Shown here: piece after piece, positions 6,298 to 6,615 of the stretch
Layout of the letters: every line of letters begins with the position of its first letter
Numbering within the stretch: position 1 is the first letter of the stretch
Assembly: GCA_003248845.1 (NCBI GenBank)
Contig: QFPD01000121.1
Coordinates: forward strand, 1 to 6,615
Source: Microbacterium sp.
GTDB lineage: Bacteria; Actinomycetota; Actinomycetes; Actinomycetales; Microbacteriaceae
Reading direction: 5' to 3'
Length of the DNA stretch: 6,615 bases
The notes under the pieces: generated by a model
What the model was told of the DNA's origin: nothing
Database searches by the model: none
What the model saw: the letters and a program-made list of their open reading frames with translations, nothing else
Position numbers and translations under genes: made by a program

Positions 6298-6299
6298 CG

Positions 6300-6316
6300 C
6301 GGCGGTATCGCCGCCG
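6300..6316 (+). other. Small GC hairpin after the EcfT stop
   Basis: CGGCGG (6300-6305) and CCGCCG (6311-6316) can pair around a five-base TATCG loop, starting three bases past the EcfT stop. No T-run follows, so it does not look like an intrinsic terminator; it could modestly attenuate or stabilise transcript ends between EcfT and the SIP gene, or be chance in GC-rich DNA. Confidence 0.25.
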
Positions 6317-6326
6317 ACCACCCGAC

Positions 6327-6333
6327 GAAAGGA
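6327..6333 (+). promoter_or_regulatory. Ribosome binding site of the SIP gene
   Basis: GAAAGGA lies six bases before the ATG at 6340. It supports that start and gives the SIP gene independent translation within the operon. Confidence 0.7.
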
Positions 6334-6339
6334 CCCCGC

Positions 6340-6615
6340 ATGGCCCGGACCTCCGCTCTCGTCGCCCCCGCGGTGCAGGAGCTGCTGCGCCTCGAGGTAC
6401 TGCGCACCGAACGGCTCAGCCCGCACTGGATGCGCATCACGCTCGGCGGCGGCGACATCGCGCGGTTCACCGCGCTCGGCTACGACCAGTGGTTCCGGCT
6501 CTTCCTCCCCCACTCGGGTGACGGCGGCGACGAAGGCCTCGAGCGCATCCCGGCGAAGGCGAACAAGATCTTCGGGTACCTCAAGTACCTGCGCATCCCC
6601 GACGGCGTGCGCCCC
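6340..6615 (+). CDS. Siderophore-interacting protein (FAD-dependent ferric-siderophore reductase), N-terminal 92 codons
   Basis: The first 92 residues of a SIP/ViuB-type flavoprotein, cytoplasmic enzymes that use NAD(P)H and FAD to reduce Fe3+ in imported siderophores and release Fe2+. Visible are the first beta strands of the FAD-binding barrel (PF08021): LEVLRTERLSPHWMRITLGG (18-37), the GDIARFTALGYDQWFRLFLP strand region (38-57), then an insertion-like stretch EGLERIPAKANKIFGYLKYL. In the family the FAD-contacting R-x-Y-T motif comes next; it falls beyond the window edge, so cofactor residues cannot be checked. Start is fixed by GAAAGGA. Only 42 bases separate it from EcfT on the same strand with no convincing terminator or new promoter, so it probably belongs to the iron-box operon. 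This gene is the main functional clue that the ECF importer serves iron uptake. Confidence 0.83.
   Translation, partial: MARTSALVAPAVQELLRLEVLRTERLSPHWMRITLGGGDIARFTALGYDQWFRLFLPHSGDGGDEGLERIPAKANKIFGYLKYLRIPDGVRP

Noticed and set aside
5254..6513. Minus-strand reading frame of 419 codons opposite EcfT
   Set aside because: Rich in Glu/Arg/His/Gly with no domain; EcfT on the plus strand has coupling motifs and membrane helices.

Overview
The window is very GC-rich actinobacterial DNA. Strong G/C preference at third codon positions, GTG starts, start/stop overlaps (ATGA, GTGA) and frequent GCATCC/GGATGC words suggest Microbacterium or a close relative in the Microbacteriaceae. The genus is an inference from sequence style and gene content. 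No tRNA, rRNA, CRISPR array, transposase or integrase was seen, and no gene-free stretch exceeds 300 bases; the longest are about 131 bp (1389-1519) and 104 bp (3537-3640).

Left part (1-2901): the minus strand carries the N-terminal 462 codons of a large DExH-box helicase whose C-terminus lies outside the window. It is divergent from a plus-strand pair, a small GNAT-like acetyltransferase (YidJ/PF14542 type) and a pirin, which overlap by ATGA and so are probably cotranscribed. The divergent intergenic region holds three 12-bp tandem repeats just upstream of the helicase start.

Right part (2982-6615): an energy-coupling-factor (ECF) type ABC importer is encoded by an S component (YkoE-like membrane protein), a double ATPase with both ABC domains in one chain (EcfA-A'), and the transmembrane coupling protein EcfT. 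They are followed by the start of a siderophore-interacting protein (SIP), an FAD-dependent ferric-siderophore reductase. The order S-AA'-T matches the ykoE-D-C thiamine/HMP transporter layout, but no TPP riboswitch was seen.

The most interesting signal is a DtxR/IdeR-type iron box at 3589-3612, placed between the -35 and -10 of a good promoter upstream of the ATPase gene. Together with the downstream SIP gene, this predicts that the ATPase, EcfT and SIP form an iron-repressed operon. The ECF importer would then serve iron nutrition (ferric siderophore, or less likely heme) rather than vitamin uptake. The S component lies upstream of the iron box and appears to have its own, possibly leaderless, promoter, so substrate binding and energizing modules may be regulated separately.
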